Part shown: positions 7,716 through 16,021 of the stretch, one piece after another
How the letters are laid out: the number at the start of each line of letters is the position of its first letter
How positions within the stretch are numbered: the stretch's first letter is position 1
From: Pseudomonas rhodesiae
Lineage (GTDB): Bacteria; Pseudomonadota; Gammaproteobacteria; Pseudomonadales; Pseudomonadaceae
Assembly (NCBI RefSeq): GCF_007858255.1
Contig: NZ_VFEU01000017.1
Location: forward strand, 1 to 64,000
DNA: 64,000 nt
Reading direction: 5' to 3'
The notes under the pieces: model-generated
Told to the model about the DNA's origin: nothing
Seen by the model: the letters and a program-made list of their open reading frames with translations, nothing else
The model's database searches: none
Program-made: the position numbers and the translations under genes

Positions 7716-10040
7716 TTAGTTCATCCAGCCCTTGACCCAGTCCATCACCGATTCTGCGTCAGCAGGGGCACCGCCACCGCACGCTGCACCGGGTGGTGGT
7801 TCGCTGCCGCGAATATACGGCATCTGCACCGCGCCCGGGCAGTTGGCATCAGAGCCCTGACCGGTGTGCGGATCGATCCAGGCCTGCACAATGTTATCCG
7901 GCTGTGGCATGTTCAACGGGAGCGGGTCAGCCTTGCGCATAAAACTGGTCCAGACCTGCAATGCGCCGGTTGCACCGGTGAACGGCGTCTTGCCATTATC
8001 GTCGCGCCCCAGCCATACAACGGCCAGTACATCCTGACCAAAACCGGCGAACCAACTGTCCCGCGAATCGTTACTGGTGCCGGTCTTGCCCGCCAGCGTC
8101 AGATTGGACGGCAGCACCTTATAGACCGAACTGCCAGTACCTTCGCGCATTACGCGCTGCATGGCGTTCTGGATCAGGTAGATGGAACCCGCGTCGAAAC
8201 GCTGCTGAATCTGGAAAGGATAACGCTTGAGCGGCTCCCCTTCGGCGGTCAATACACTGCGGATGCCCCGCATCGGCGTATTGAAACCACCGTTGGCCAG
8301 GGTCTGATACATGGTTGCCACTTCCATCGGCGTCATCGCGCCAGCGCCTAGCAGGATGGATGGAAACGCTGGGAATTCACGGGTAACGCCCAGTCGCGCC
8401 AAGGTCTTGAGCACATTCGGCACTCCCACCTCCAGCCCGAGGCGAGAGGTGGAAATGTTGTAGGAATGCGCCAAGCCCTGGTAAAGGAACACCGTGCCAT
8501 GGGAGCGGCGATCAAAGTTCTGCGGGGTCCACACCTGACCATCCCCGCCCTTGACCGACAACGGATCGTCCGAGAGCCAACTGGTGAGCGTGTATTTGCT
8601 CGGCTTTTCCAGTGCCGTCAGGTACACCGCCGGCTTGACCAGCGAGCCGATCGGGCGCACAGCATCCAAGGCACGGTTGAACCCGGCAAAGCTGGCCTGG
8701 CGACTGCCGATCATGGCCTGCACTTCACCCGTTTCAGGGTTGGTCACCACCATTGCGGCTTCCACTTCGTCGGAACCTTTGCGACCGGTCAGACGCTTGA
8801 AGGTGTCGTTGACCGACGCTTCAGCCTTCATCTGCAGGATCGGGTCAAAACTGGTGAAGATTCGCAGCCCCTCCTCGGTCAAGTCTTCGTCGCGATAGTC
8901 TTCACGCAGCTGGCGTTTGACCAGATCGATAAAGCCTGGGAATGAGCTGTCCGCCAACTTGCCTCGGGAGGTCACGCCCAATGGCATTTTCTTGGCCGCG
9001 GCAACCTGTTCGGCGCTAGCAACGCCCTGCTGCTCCAGCACGTCCAGCACCAGGTTGCGGCGCTCCAGCGCACGCTCCGGGTTGCGACGCGGATTGTAAT
9101 AGGAAGGCCCCTTGACCATGCCGACCAGCAGCGCGACCTGGTGCAGCTTCAATTCGGACAGCGGCTGGCCGAAGAAGAACTGACTGGCCAAGCCGAAACC
9201 GTGCACTGCGCGCTGACCATCCTGGCCGACGAACACCTCATTAAGGTAAGCCTCAAGGATTTCCTGCTTGCTGTAATGCAGTTCAAGCAGCATCGCCATC
9301 ATGGCTTCGGTGAGCTTACGGGTCAGGCTGCGCTCGTTTGTCAGGTAGAAGTTCTTAACCAATTGTTGCGTCAGCGTACTGCCGCCCTGGGTCATTTTGC
9401 CGCCAGAGGTGTTCACCCAGATCGCGCGGGCAATCGACTTGGGCGAGACGCCCCAGTGGCTGTAGAAATCGCGATCCTCTACTGCAACCAAGGTTTCCAG
9501 CAGGTAAGGCGGCACCTGATCCAGCTTGATCAGGATGCGATCTTCAAGGTTTTTAGGGTAAATACCGCCGATCATAAGCGGTTCCAAACGAACCACAGGC
9601 AGTTTGGAACCATTGAGCGACGACAGTTCGGCCACATAATCGCCGGAGAAGCGCACGCGTACCGGCTGAGGCTTTTCCAGGCCTTCATAGAATTGGAAGC
9701 CACGAGTGTTCAAGTCAACCGTATTACCGCTGACGGCGGCGGCACCCGGGCCATTGCTGACCGGCTCACGGCGATAACCGAGCGCGTCGAGCTCGGTGAG
9801 GAAATCATCCTTGCTCAGCTTCTGGCCAGTGAACAGCTCCAGCGGGCGGGCGTAGACCTTGGCCGGGATAGTCCAACGTTTACCAGAGAACTTCTCTTGG
9901 ACCACGGCGTCGAGGTACACCGCAAAGCCGGCGAGCACTACAAGACCGACAAGGCCGAGCTTGAGCGCCCAGCCCAACCAGGGGCGCAGGCTGCGGGAAG
10001 GTGTTTTTTTACGGGAGCGGGGAGATCGGGTTCGAGTCAT
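7716..10040 (-). CDS. mrcB: Penicillin-binding protein 1B, bifunctional peptidoglycan glycosyltransferase/transpeptidase
   Basis: Class A PBP (ponB in some Pseudomonas) that polymerises lipid II and cross-links the peptides in the periplasm. The 774-residue product has a basic cytosolic tail, one membrane anchor (about 27-45) and a UB2H-like region. The GT51 domain has its catalytic Glu188 in VEDRDFYSHWG and the GGSTLTQQLVKN motif. The transpeptidase domain has Ser466 in SLVKP, then SYN and KTGT motifs. The C-terminus has a short Cys- and Gly-rich tail. All catalytic residues are present. First gene of the operon with the lipoprotein and yqcC-like genes. Confidence 0.97.
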   Translation of the reverse strand: MTRTRSPRSRKKTPSRSLRPWLGWALKLGLVGLVVLAGFAVYLDAVVQEKFSGKRWTIPAKVYARPLELFTGQKLSKDDFLTELDALGYRREPVSNGPGAAAVSGNTVDLNTRGFQFYEGLEKPQPVRVRFSGDYVAELSSLNGSKLPVVRLEPLMIGGIYPKNLEDRILIKLDQVPPYLLETLVAVEDRDFYSHWGVSPKSIARAIWVNTSGGKMTQGGSTLTQQLVKNFYLTNERSLTRKLTEAMMAMLLELHYSKQEILEAYLNEVFVGQDGQRAVHGFGLASQFFFGQPLSELKLHQVALLVGMVKGPSYYNPRRNPERALERRNLVLDVLEQQGVASAEQVAAAKKMPLGVTSRGKLADSSFPGFIDLVKRQLREDYRDEDLTEEGLRIFTSFDPILQMKAEASVNDTFKRLTGRKGSDEVEAAMVVTNPETGEVQAMIGSRQASFAGFNRALDAVRPIGSLVKPAVYLTALEKPSKYTLTSWLSDDPLSVKGGDGQVWTPQNFDRRSHGTVFLYQGLAHSYNISTSRLGLEVGVPNVLKTLARLGVTREFPAFPSILLGAGAMTPMEVATMYQTLANGGFNTPMRGIRSVLTAEGEPLKRYPFQIQQRFDAGSIYLIQNAMQRVMREGTGSSVYKVLPSNLTLAGKTGTSNDSRDSWFAGFGQDVLAVVWLGRDDNGKTPFTGATGALQVWTSFMRKADPLPLNMPQPDNIVQAWIDPHTGQGSDANCPGAVQMPYIRGSEPPPGAACGGGAPADAESVMDWVKGWMN

Positions 10041-10158
10041 GGCGGCGGATTATACGCACTTTATCGATGATCAACATGAGCCGGACAGCGGTTTGCACGA
10101 CCGCCTACAGCGGCCATAATGCCCGACATGATTTCCCCAAGACTTTGAAGGATCGCCC

Positions 10159-11715
10159 GTGAGCCAGTCCCTGATCGCAGCCCTGCAAGACCCGGCGTTG
10201 TACCCCCATCCGGTAGAAGCGTTCCAAGTCATCGAAACCCATATCTCCTGGGTCATTTTGACCGGCCCTTATGCTTATAAATTGAAGAAACCAATGAACT
10301 TCGGCTTTCTGGACTTCACCGCCCTGGAAGATCGCGGCCATTTCTGCAACGAGGAATTGCGCCTCAACCAACGCCTGACCCAGGATTTGTACCTGGAAGT
10401 ACTGCCGATCACCGGCACCGCCGAATCGCCACAACTGGGCGGTGACGGGCCTGTGATCGAATACGCGCTGAAGATGCGTCAGTTTCCCCAAAGCCAACTG
10501 CTCAGCACCTTGCAGGCCAATGGCGAACTGACCGCTGCGCACATCGATGAAATGGCCCGGCAGATCGCGCATTTTCACCTCAGCGCCCCTCATGTACCGC
10601 AAGCTCACCCCGCCGGGACCCCGGACGAGGTGATGGCGCCGGTGCGCCAGAACTTCGAGCAGATCCGCCCGTTCCTCAGCGACAAGGCCGACCTGGCTCA
10701 ACTCGAAGCCTTGCAAGCCTGGGCCGAAAGCAGCTTCGAACGCCTCAAGCCGCTAATCGCGCAGCGCAAGCTCGATGGGTTCACCCGCGAGTGCCACGGT
10801 GATATCCACCTGGGCAACGCGACCCTGATCGATGGGCAAGTGGTGATCTTCGACTGCATTGAGTTCAACGAACCGTTTCGCTTCACCGACGTTTACGCCG
10901 ACACCGGTTTCCTGGCCATGGACCTGGAAGACCGCGGCCTCAAGTCCCTGGCTCGCCGCTTCATCAGTCAGTACCTGGAACTGACCGGCGACTACCAGGG
11001 CCTTGAGTTGTTGAATTTCTACAAAGCCTACCGTGCCCTGGTCCGCGCCAAAGTCGCGCTGTTCAGCATGCCGAGCGAAGCCAGCCCGGTGCAACGGGCC
11101 ACCACCCTGCGCCAATATCGCAACTACGCCAATCTGGCGGAAAGCTACAGCACCATTCCATCGCGCTTTCTGGCGATCACCCACGGCGTCTCGGCCGTCG
11201 GCAAAAGCCACGTCGCCATGCGCCTGGTGGAAGCCTTGGGTGCTGTGCGCCTGCGGTCGGATGTAGAACGCAAACGCCTGTTCGGTGAACAGCAGGTAGA
11301 AAACACACCTCAGGCGGGCATCTATGCCGCCGACGCCAGCACCAAGACCTACGCACGCCTGAATGAAATCGCCAACATCGTGCTGCGCGCCGGTTTCCCG
11401 GTGGTGCTGGACGCGACGTTCCTCAAACGTGAACAACGCGATGCTGCCGCCAAGGTCGCCGAAGCCACTGGTGCGCCGTTTCTGATTCTGGATTGCAATG
11501 CGCCACAAGCGGTTATTGCCAGTTGGTTGGCGCAACGCCAGGCGGAACAAAACGACCCGTCCGACGCGACCCTGGCAGTTATCAAGGAACAGCAGGCCCA
11601 TCGCGATCCCCTCACGCCTGAAGAGTTATTGCAGAGCAAGCGGGTGGAAACCAATCAAAGCGGAACCCTGGATGCACTGGTCGCGCAAATTCGTCAGCGT
11701 CTGCCAGGCTTGTAA
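10159..11715 (+). CDS. Fused phosphotransferase-like / P-loop kinase-like ATP-binding protein
   Basis: A 518-residue two-domain protein. Residues ~1-320 resemble aminoglycoside/choline-kinase-like phosphotransferases: the ATP-lysine region ILTGPYAYKLKKP, the catalytic-loop motif ECHGDIHLGN and the metal motif IFDCIEFN. Residues ~335-518 are a P-loop nucleotide kinase-like domain (Walker A THGVSAVGKSHVAM) of the zeta-toxin/gluconate-kinase type AAA_33 fold. The start is GTG. This fusion is widespread in Proteobacteria as a conserved hypothetical protein; the substrate is unknown and there is no reason to call it an antibiotic-resistance gene. It is divergent from mrcB. Confidence 0.85.
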   Translation: MSQSLIAALQDPALYPHPVEAFQVIETHISWVILTGPYAYKLKKPMNFGFLDFTALEDRGHFCNEELRLNQRLTQDLYLEVLPITGTAESPQLGGDGPVIEYALKMRQFPQSQLLSTLQANGELTAAHIDEMARQIAHFHLSAPHVPQAHPAGTPDEVMAPVRQNFEQIRPFLSDKADLAQLEALQAWAESSFERLKPLIAQRKLDGFTRECHGDIHLGNATLIDGQVVIFDCIEFNEPFRFTDVYADTGFLAMDLEDRGLKSLARRFISQYLELTGDYQGLELLNFYKAYRALVRAKVALFSMPSEASPVQRATTLRQYRNYANLAESYSTIPSRFLAITHGVSAVGKSHVAMRLVEALGAVRLRSDVERKRLFGEQQVENTPQAGIYAADASTKTYARLNEIANIVLRAGFPVVLDATFLKREQRDAAAKVAEATGAPFLILDCNAPQAVIASWLAQRQAEQNDPSDATLAVIKEQQAHRDPLTPEELLQSKRVETNQSGTLDALVAQIRQRLPGL

Positions 11716-11727
11716 GAAAAATTTATT

Positions 11728-11777
11728 GGTCGCGTCGTCTACTTAAACGCGCGACCGCACAATAGTGGCACTATAAT
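11728..11777 (+). promoter_or_regulatory. Hairpin and candidate -10 element before the pentapeptide gene
   Basis: A 7-base inverted repeat GGTCGCG/CGCGACC (11728-11756) follows the preceding stop codon. It is followed by a consensus -10 TATAAT at 11772-11777, 31 bases before the next ATG. No good -35 is seen at the usual distance, so this is a likely but unproved promoter for the pentapeptide-repeat gene. Confidence 0.35.
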
Positions 11778-11807
11778 GGCGTCATAAGTCCAACAGGAGT
11801 CGTTTTC

Positions 11808-12152
11808 ATGAGTAAGCCTAAGCTTCTTGATACACCGCTCTACGCGCTCCTGCACAAAGACGATATTCGCGGCTTCAACCAAGAGCGCCCTACCGAAGGT
11901 GTCATCGATATGCGCGGAGGCGATTTCCGAGGTTTGGACCTGCGCGACCTGAACGCCAGCGGCGTGGATTTCACCGACGCGTATTTCCGCTCTGCCGACC
12001 TACGCGGCCTGGATTTGCGTGGCTGCTCGCTGGAAGGCGCCAGCCTTGCCCATGCGCAGATTTCCGGCACCTACTTCCCGCCTGAACTGACCGCCGATGA
12101 GATCCTGATGTCGGTCAACTTCGGCACTCGCCTGCGTTACCGCACCAAGTGA
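11808..12152 (+). CDS. Small pentapeptide-repeat protein
   Basis: A 114-residue protein with about nine A(D/N)LxX units between residues ~35 and 85 (DMRGGDFRGLDLRDLNAS, SADLRGLDLRGCSLEGASL), which would fold as a short right-handed quadrilateral beta helix. There is no signal peptide or membrane segment. ATG with AACAGGAG upstream. Pentapeptide proteins include DNA-gyrase protectors, but this one is too short to infer that role. It is conserved next to the fused kinase gene in pseudomonads; function unknown. Confidence 0.85.
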   Translation: MSKPKLLDTPLYALLHKDDIRGFNQERPTEGVIDMRGGDFRGLDLRDLNASGVDFTDAYFRSADLRGLDLRGCSLEGASLAHAQISGTYFPPELTADEILMSVNFGTRLRYRTK

Positions 12153-12352
12153 ACTTCAAGGTCCAGGCCCCGGTTATGCGCCAGCGTAACCGGAGCCTTG
12201 GCACTGCGCGCGTCAAAGTTACAGCGTCAGGCTTATAAGCTTTTGAGCCGTATCAGAGCAAAGAACTGCACTTTTCCTACTGAACGCTACACTCCTTTTC
12301 AGGCCTGTCTGGTCACGATACCCACCGCACCGTTCGGCCGTCGCAAGGAGGC

Positions 12353-12628
12353 TTGATGAACGATGAGCTGCAACACCTGAAAAACCTCGGCAAGACCTCA
12401 GCGCAGTGGCTGCATGCAGTGGGCATCCACAGTGCATCGGACCTGCGCCGCCTGGGGGCGGTCGATGCCTATCGAGCAGTGAGGACTCGCGGATTTCGGG
12501 CATCGAAAGTGTTGTTGTATGCGATCGAAGGGGCCTTGCTGGATGTGCACTGGAACGATATTCCTGCCGAACGCAAGGAAGCCTTGAATCGCCAGTTGGA
12601 GGCGGTGTCGTCTCGCCCGAAGAGTTGA
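12353..12628 (+). CDS. TfoX C-terminal-domain-like protein
   Basis: A 91-residue protein matching the stand-alone TfoX C-terminal domain: LKNLGKTSAQWLHAVGIHSASDLRRLGAVDAYRAVR is a helix-hairpin-helix-like pattern, followed by LLYAIEGALLDVHWNDIPAERKE. The TfoX N-terminal half is absent, so it should not be read as a competence activator. Very strong ribosome binding site (AAGGAGG) seven bases before the ATG. It sits just upstream of the Fur-controlled PrrF RNA but has no visible Fur site of its own. Confidence 0.82.
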   Translation: MMNDELQHLKNLGKTSAQWLHAVGIHSASDLRRLGAVDAYRAVRTRGFRASKVLLYAIEGALLDVHWNDIPAERKEALNRQLEAVSSRPKS

Positions 12629-12702
12629 GCTTGGCTAGATCTCGCCACTCGGCGTTTCGAACGAGCGTTTGAGAAAACTTCAGGCGACCGCAAAAACAGC
12701 GG

Positions 12703-12736
12703 TTGACTCTCAAATGAGAATCGTTATGATTATCAC
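12703..12736 (+). promoter_or_regulatory. prrF promoter with overlapping Fur box
   Basis: TTGACT (12703-12708), 16-base spacer and TATGAT (12725-12730) form a sigma70 promoter. A Fur-box-like inverted repeat (ATGAGAATCGTTATGATTATC, about 12714-12734, described as AATGAGAAT...ATGATTATC) covers the spacer and -10. Iron-loaded Fur bound here would block transcription, so the RNA should appear only under iron starvation. Confidence 0.85.
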
Positions 12737-12737
12737 A

Positions 12738-12849
12738 ACTGGTCGCGAGATCAGCCGATAACTGAAAGGCCCTTGGTTCGGACTCTCAGATTATCTCCTC
12801 ATCAGGCTAATCACGGTTATTTGACCCGGCTTTTGCCGGGTCTTTTTTT
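12738..12849 (+). ncRNA. prrF: PrrF iron-responsive small regulatory RNA
   Basis: About 112 bases starting ACTGGTCGCGAG, seven bases after the -10, and ending in a strong intrinsic terminator (GACCCGGC, TTTT loop, GCCGGGTC, T7; 12823-12849). The central part (GGCCCTTGGTTCGGACTC, then TCTCCTCATCAGGC) is the conserved PrrF segment that pairs with mRNAs of iron-containing proteins such as sodB and TCA-cycle enzymes. PrrF acts with Hfq as the Pseudomonas counterpart of RyhB. Only one copy is here, whereas P. aeruginosa has prrF1 and prrF2 in tandem at its phu locus. Assigned by sequence recognition and the Fur promoter. Confidence 0.9.
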
Positions 12850-12868
12850 GCCTGATAGAAATCCCATT

Positions 12869-13636
12869 TCAGCGCGCGATGACCAACGGATGCCCACGCT
12901 CCGGATGCGGCTGCACCAACACTTCAAGGCCGAATACTGCCTTGACGATCTCAGGCTGCAGCACCTGGGTCGGCGTGCCCAAGGCGTAGGGACGTCCCTG
13001 CTCCAGGAGCAGCATCCTGTCGCAGTAACGCGCCGCCAGGTTCAGGTCATGCAGGATCACCAGCACCGCCGCTCCGCGGTCAGCAAAGGCACGTATTGCC
13101 TGCAGGATGGTGTGTTGGTGCAAGGGGTCGAGCATCGATGTGGGCTCATCCAGCAGCAATGTCTGCCCCGCCTCACCCGGCCACAATTGCGCCAATACCC
13201 GTGCCAGGTGCACGCGCTGACGCTCACCGCCCGATAAGGCCAGATAGTTGCGACCGCTCAAGTGCCCGACATCCGCCGCCTGCAACGCAGCATTGATAAT
13301 CTGCTCATCACAGGTCTTGCCGGTCTGATGGGGCAGGCGCCCCATACCCACCACCTCTTCGACACGGAAAGCAAAATCCAGGGTGGAAGTTTGCGGCAAC
13401 ACTGCCAGGCGCTGAGCACGCTGTGCCCCGCTCCATGCGCTCAAAGCCTGCTGATCCAGCCAGACATTACCCTGATCCGCTTGCAACTCACCGCTCAAGG
13501 TACTCAACAGTGTGCTTTTGCCGGCGCCATTGGGCCCCAGCACGCCGAGCACTTCGCCCGGCAGCAGATCGAGGGTTATGTCCGCCAATACGACTTTGCG
13601 GTCACGACGGACCTGCACCCCTTCCACTCGCAACAT
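12869..13636 (-). CDS. hmuV: Heme ABC transporter ATP-binding protein
   Basis: ATPase of the heme-type importer (phuV in P. aeruginosa), 255 residues. Walker A GPNGAGKST at about 34-42, signature LSGGERQRV, Walker B LLLDEPTSMLDP and the switch His in ILHDLNLA are intact. It is the last gene of hmuT-hmuU-hmuV; its ATG overlaps the hmuU stop by one base. It converges on the PrrF terminator, 20 bases away. Heme rather than ferrisiderophore as substrate is inferred from similarity to HmuV/PhuV and the trio's order. Confidence 0.92.
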   Translation of the reverse strand: MLRVEGVQVRRDRKVVLADITLDLLPGEVLGVLGPNGAGKSTLLSTLSGELQADQGNVWLDQQALSAWSGAQRAQRLAVLPQTSTLDFAFRVEEVVGMGRLPHQTGKTCDEQIINAALQAADVGHLSGRNYLALSGGERQRVHLARVLAQLWPGEAGQTLLLDEPTSMLDPLHQHTILQAIRAFADRGAAVLVILHDLNLAARYCDRMLLLEQGRPYALGTPTQVLQPEIVKAVFGLEVLVQPHPERGHPLVIAR

Positions 13637-14673
13637 CAGGCGCGTCCTCGTAATAGCAAGTACAGAAAAAACGGCGCGCCGATAAATGCCGTCACAATGC
13701 CGATCGGTAATTCAGCAGGCGCCAGGGCAAGCCGTGCGACCAGGTCGGCACACAGCAACAAACTCGCGCCCGCCAACACCGACGCAGGCAATAGCACGCG
13801 ATGATCAGGCCCAGCAAGCAATCGCACCAAGTGCGGCACCACCAAACCGACAAATCCGATCATCCCCGCCGCAGCCACCGCCGCCCCTACACCCAGGGCG
13901 GTGCAAAACACCAGTTCACGTTTAAGCCCTTCGACATCAACGCCCAGGTGGCTCGCTTCAGACTCGCCAAGCAGCAACGCATTCAAAGCCTTCGCCCGCC
14001 GCGGCAACCACAGCGCAACCCCCGCAGTTACCAGCAACAACGGCCATAGCCTTGAATAGCTGGCACCGTTGAGGCTACCCAGGTTCCAGAACGTGAGTGT
14101 GCGCAACGTGGCGTCATCTGCCAGATAGGTAAACAAACCGACTGCCGAACCGGAGAGAGCCGTTAGCGCAATGCCCGCGAGCAGCATCGTGGCCACATGG
14201 GTCTGACCATCACGCCGCCCCAGGCGATAAACCAACGCAGTCACCCCCAGCCCACCGGCAAACGCGCACAACGACAGCACATAGGGCCCGAACACATCCG
14301 GCAAACCGCCCAGGAACGCAGAGCCGACAATCGCCACCGCCGCCCCCAAGGCCGCGCCGCTGGACACCCCCACCAATCCCGGGTCCGCCAACGGGTTACG
14401 AAACAGCCCCTGCATCGCCACCCCCGACAACGCCAACACGCCGCCGACCGCCAGGCCCAGCAAGGTGCGCGGCAGCCGGATCTGCCCCAGGATCAGCTCT
14501 GCCTGCTCCAGGCCGTAGGCATCGATGGGTAGGCCCATCAAGCGCAAAGCCGCACGAAGCGTATCCCACAGCGGCAGGCTGACGGGCCCTAAAGCCAATG
14601 ACAGCCAGGTGGCCAACCCGCATAAGAGCGTCAAGCCGATAAACAACGTTCGTGGTTTTACCAGTGTGGTCAT
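13636..14673 (-). CDS. hmuU: FecCD-family permease of the heme ABC transporter
   Basis: A 345-residue inner-membrane permease with about nine or ten hydrophobic helices and the FecCD/BtuC signatures: RLPRTLLGLAVGGVLALSGVAMQGLFRNPLADPGLVG in segments near residues 70-105, and GFVGLVVPHLVRLLAGPDHR near 275-295, the coupling helix to the ATPase. It forms the membrane channel for substrate delivered by HmuT. Its start overlaps the hmuT stop by four bases (ATGA), so synthesis is coupled. Confidence 0.93.
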   Translation of the reverse strand: MTTLVKPRTLFIGLTLLCGLATWLSLALGPVSLPLWDTLRAALRLMGLPIDAYGLEQAELILGQIRLPRTLLGLAVGGVLALSGVAMQGLFRNPLADPGLVGVSSGAALGAAVAIVGSAFLGGLPDVFGPYVLSLCAFAGGLGVTALVYRLGRRDGQTHVATMLLAGIALTALSGSAVGLFTYLADDATLRTLTFWNLGSLNGASYSRLWPLLLVTAGVALWLPRRAKALNALLLGESEASHLGVDVEGLKRELVFCTALGVGAAVAAAGMIGFVGLVVPHLVRLLAGPDHRVLLPASVLAGASLLLCADLVARLALAPAELPIGIVTAFIGAPFFLYLLLRGRA

Positions 14674-15548
14674 GGTGTAGCTTCAGACGAAGTCGGATAG
14701 AACCCGGCCGATAATACTTCCAGATTTTGCGGCAGACGCGGCCCCAATCCGCCAACCAACAGAGTGGGATCCACTTCAAGCACCCGGCCCTGTTTGGCCG
14801 CTGGCGTCGACGCCAAAATCGGGTTTTCCTTGAACAGCGCCGCACGCGCCGCCTCCCCTGTCAATGCGCGATCCGCAAACACCAGCACCTGCGGACTCAG
14901 CCCCGCCAGCGACTCTGCCGAAAAGGGTTTATACCCCGTGTGCGTAGCTAGGTTGTGGCCACCCGCCTGGCGCAGCATCCAGTCCGCTGCCGTGTCCTGG
15001 CCAGCAACGAGCGGCTTACCACCGGCATTGCCCACCAGCAGCAACACACCCGGCGCCTGCCGAGTCGCCTGGATCTTCACGAGGCGGTTTTTCTGCCGTT
15101 GTAGTGCCTGCTCATAATCGCCGAACAGTGCGCGCGCCTCAGCCGCCTTACCGAGTAATATCCCCAGGTGCTCAAGGTTGCTTTTCAGCGCCTGTAAATC
15201 TGGCTGTGCGGAAAACATCTCCACTTGCACACCCGCACTGCGGATCTGCGCCAGCACCGGCGGCGGCCCCATTTCTTCGGTGCCCGCCAGTACCTGCGGA
15301 CGCAGGCTGAGAATGCCCTCGGCCGACAATTGACGCTGGTAGCCAATACTCGGCAACGTTTTGAGTGTCGCGGGATGCTGACTGGTGGTGTCCACTCCCA
15401 CCAGTTTTGGCTCGCCCCCCAAGGCCACGACCCACTCCGACAGAGCGCCACCGGCACTCACCCAGCGTTGTGGTAGTTCAGAGGCCAGTGCCCCGTGGTT
15501 GATGAGCAAACCAACAACAAGCGCAATAGCGCTGGTACTCAGGCGCAT
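14670..15548 (-). CDS. hmuT: Periplasmic heme-binding protein of the ABC transporter
   Basis: Substrate-binding protein of 292 residues with a Sec signal peptide (MRLSTSAIALVVGLL...ALAS, cleavage near 23) and the class III (BtuF/HmuT-like) binding fold: RWVSAGGALSEWVVALGGEPKLVGVD at the N-terminal lobe and GLSPQVLVFADRALTG near the C-terminal lobe. The ATG at 15548 is chosen because the signal peptide begins there; the longer in-frame start at 15737 would run through the Fur-box-like site. First gene of hmuTUV. No TonB receptor or PhuS-like heme chaperone lies beside it, unlike the phu locus of P. aeruginosa. Confidence 0.92.
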   Translation of the reverse strand: MRLSTSAIALVVGLLINHGALASELPQRWVSAGGALSEWVVALGGEPKLVGVDTTSQHPATLKTLPSIGYQRQLSAEGILSLRPQVLAGTEEMGPPPVLAQIRSAGVQVEMFSAQPDLQALKSNLEHLGILLGKAAEARALFGDYEQALQRQKNRLVKIQATRQAPGVLLLVGNAGGKPLVAGQDTAADWMLRQAGGHNLATHTGYKPFSAESLAGLSPQVLVFADRALTGEAARAALFKENPILASTPAAKQGRVLEVDPTLLVGGLGPRLPQNLEVLSAGFYPTSSEATP

Positions 15549-15655
15549 AACAGGGTTTCCTTCCAGGGACTGGGTCTCAGAACGCTTTTCGAGGGGACAG
15601 ATTGACCCTGCCAGGCATCGAACGTAGCGCCCCGTCAGCCAACGAGCGAAGCCCG

Positions 15656-15679
15656 CATTTGATAATTGTTTGCATTTGA
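15656..15679 (-). promoter_or_regulatory. Fur-box-like site between hmuT and the Rieske gene
   Basis: GCATTTGATAATTGTTTGCATTT is an imperfect inverted repeat resembling the Fur consensus. It lies 108 bases before hmuT and 25 bases before the divergent Rieske ATG. Together with the Fur box at prrF at the other end of the cluster it suggests that hmuTUV, and perhaps the Rieske gene, are repressed by iron. The match is partial. Confidence 0.6.
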
Positions 15680-15703
15680 ACGTCAAGGCACTTAAGGATT
15701 GAA

Positions 15704-16021
15704 ATGAAGTTTCTATGCTCCTCCGCCGCACTGGCACCCAATACCAGCCTCGGCTTTGATATCGACGGGTGCAAGTTATTGGCTGTGCGCCGCGATGGCA
15801 TTGCTTACTTCTATATCAACCGTTGCCCCCACCGCGGTGTTGCACTGGAGTGGCAACCCGGCCAATTCCTCGACGACAGCGCCAGCCTGATCCAGTGCGC
15901 GACGCACGGCGCCTTGTTCCTGATTGAAACCGGCGAGTGCATCGCCGGACCCTGTGCCGGTAGAAGTCTGGTCGCCCTGCCCGGCCGCGAAGACGCACAG
16001 GGCCTGTGGGTGGACCTCTAG
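15704..16021 (+). CDS. Rieske [2Fe-2S] ferredoxin-like protein
   Basis: A 105-residue small soluble protein with both Rieske cluster motifs: CPHRG (Cys and His ligands, about residues 42-45) and CATHGALF (about 65-72). The second motif has C-x2-H spacing, as required. It has no membrane anchor or catalytic domain, so it is an electron carrier of the NirD/ferredoxin type rather than an oxygenase. It is divergent from hmuT with a shared Fur-like site and overlaps the end of sfsA tail-to-tail by four bases. Partner unknown. Confidence 0.9.
   Translation: MKFLCSSAALAPNTSLGFDIDGCKLLAVRRDGIAYFYINRCPHRGVALEWQPGQFLDDSASLIQCATHGALFLIETGECIAGPCAGRSLVALPGREDAQGLWVDL

Noticed and set aside
10159..11715. 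Aminoglycoside-resistance gene
   Set aside because: The APH-like half is part of a conserved fused protein in core chromosome context; kinase fold similarity alone does not indicate drug resistance.
12353..12628. TfoX/Sxy competence regulator
   Set aside because: Only the C-terminal domain is present; no competence genes or CRP-S sites nearby.
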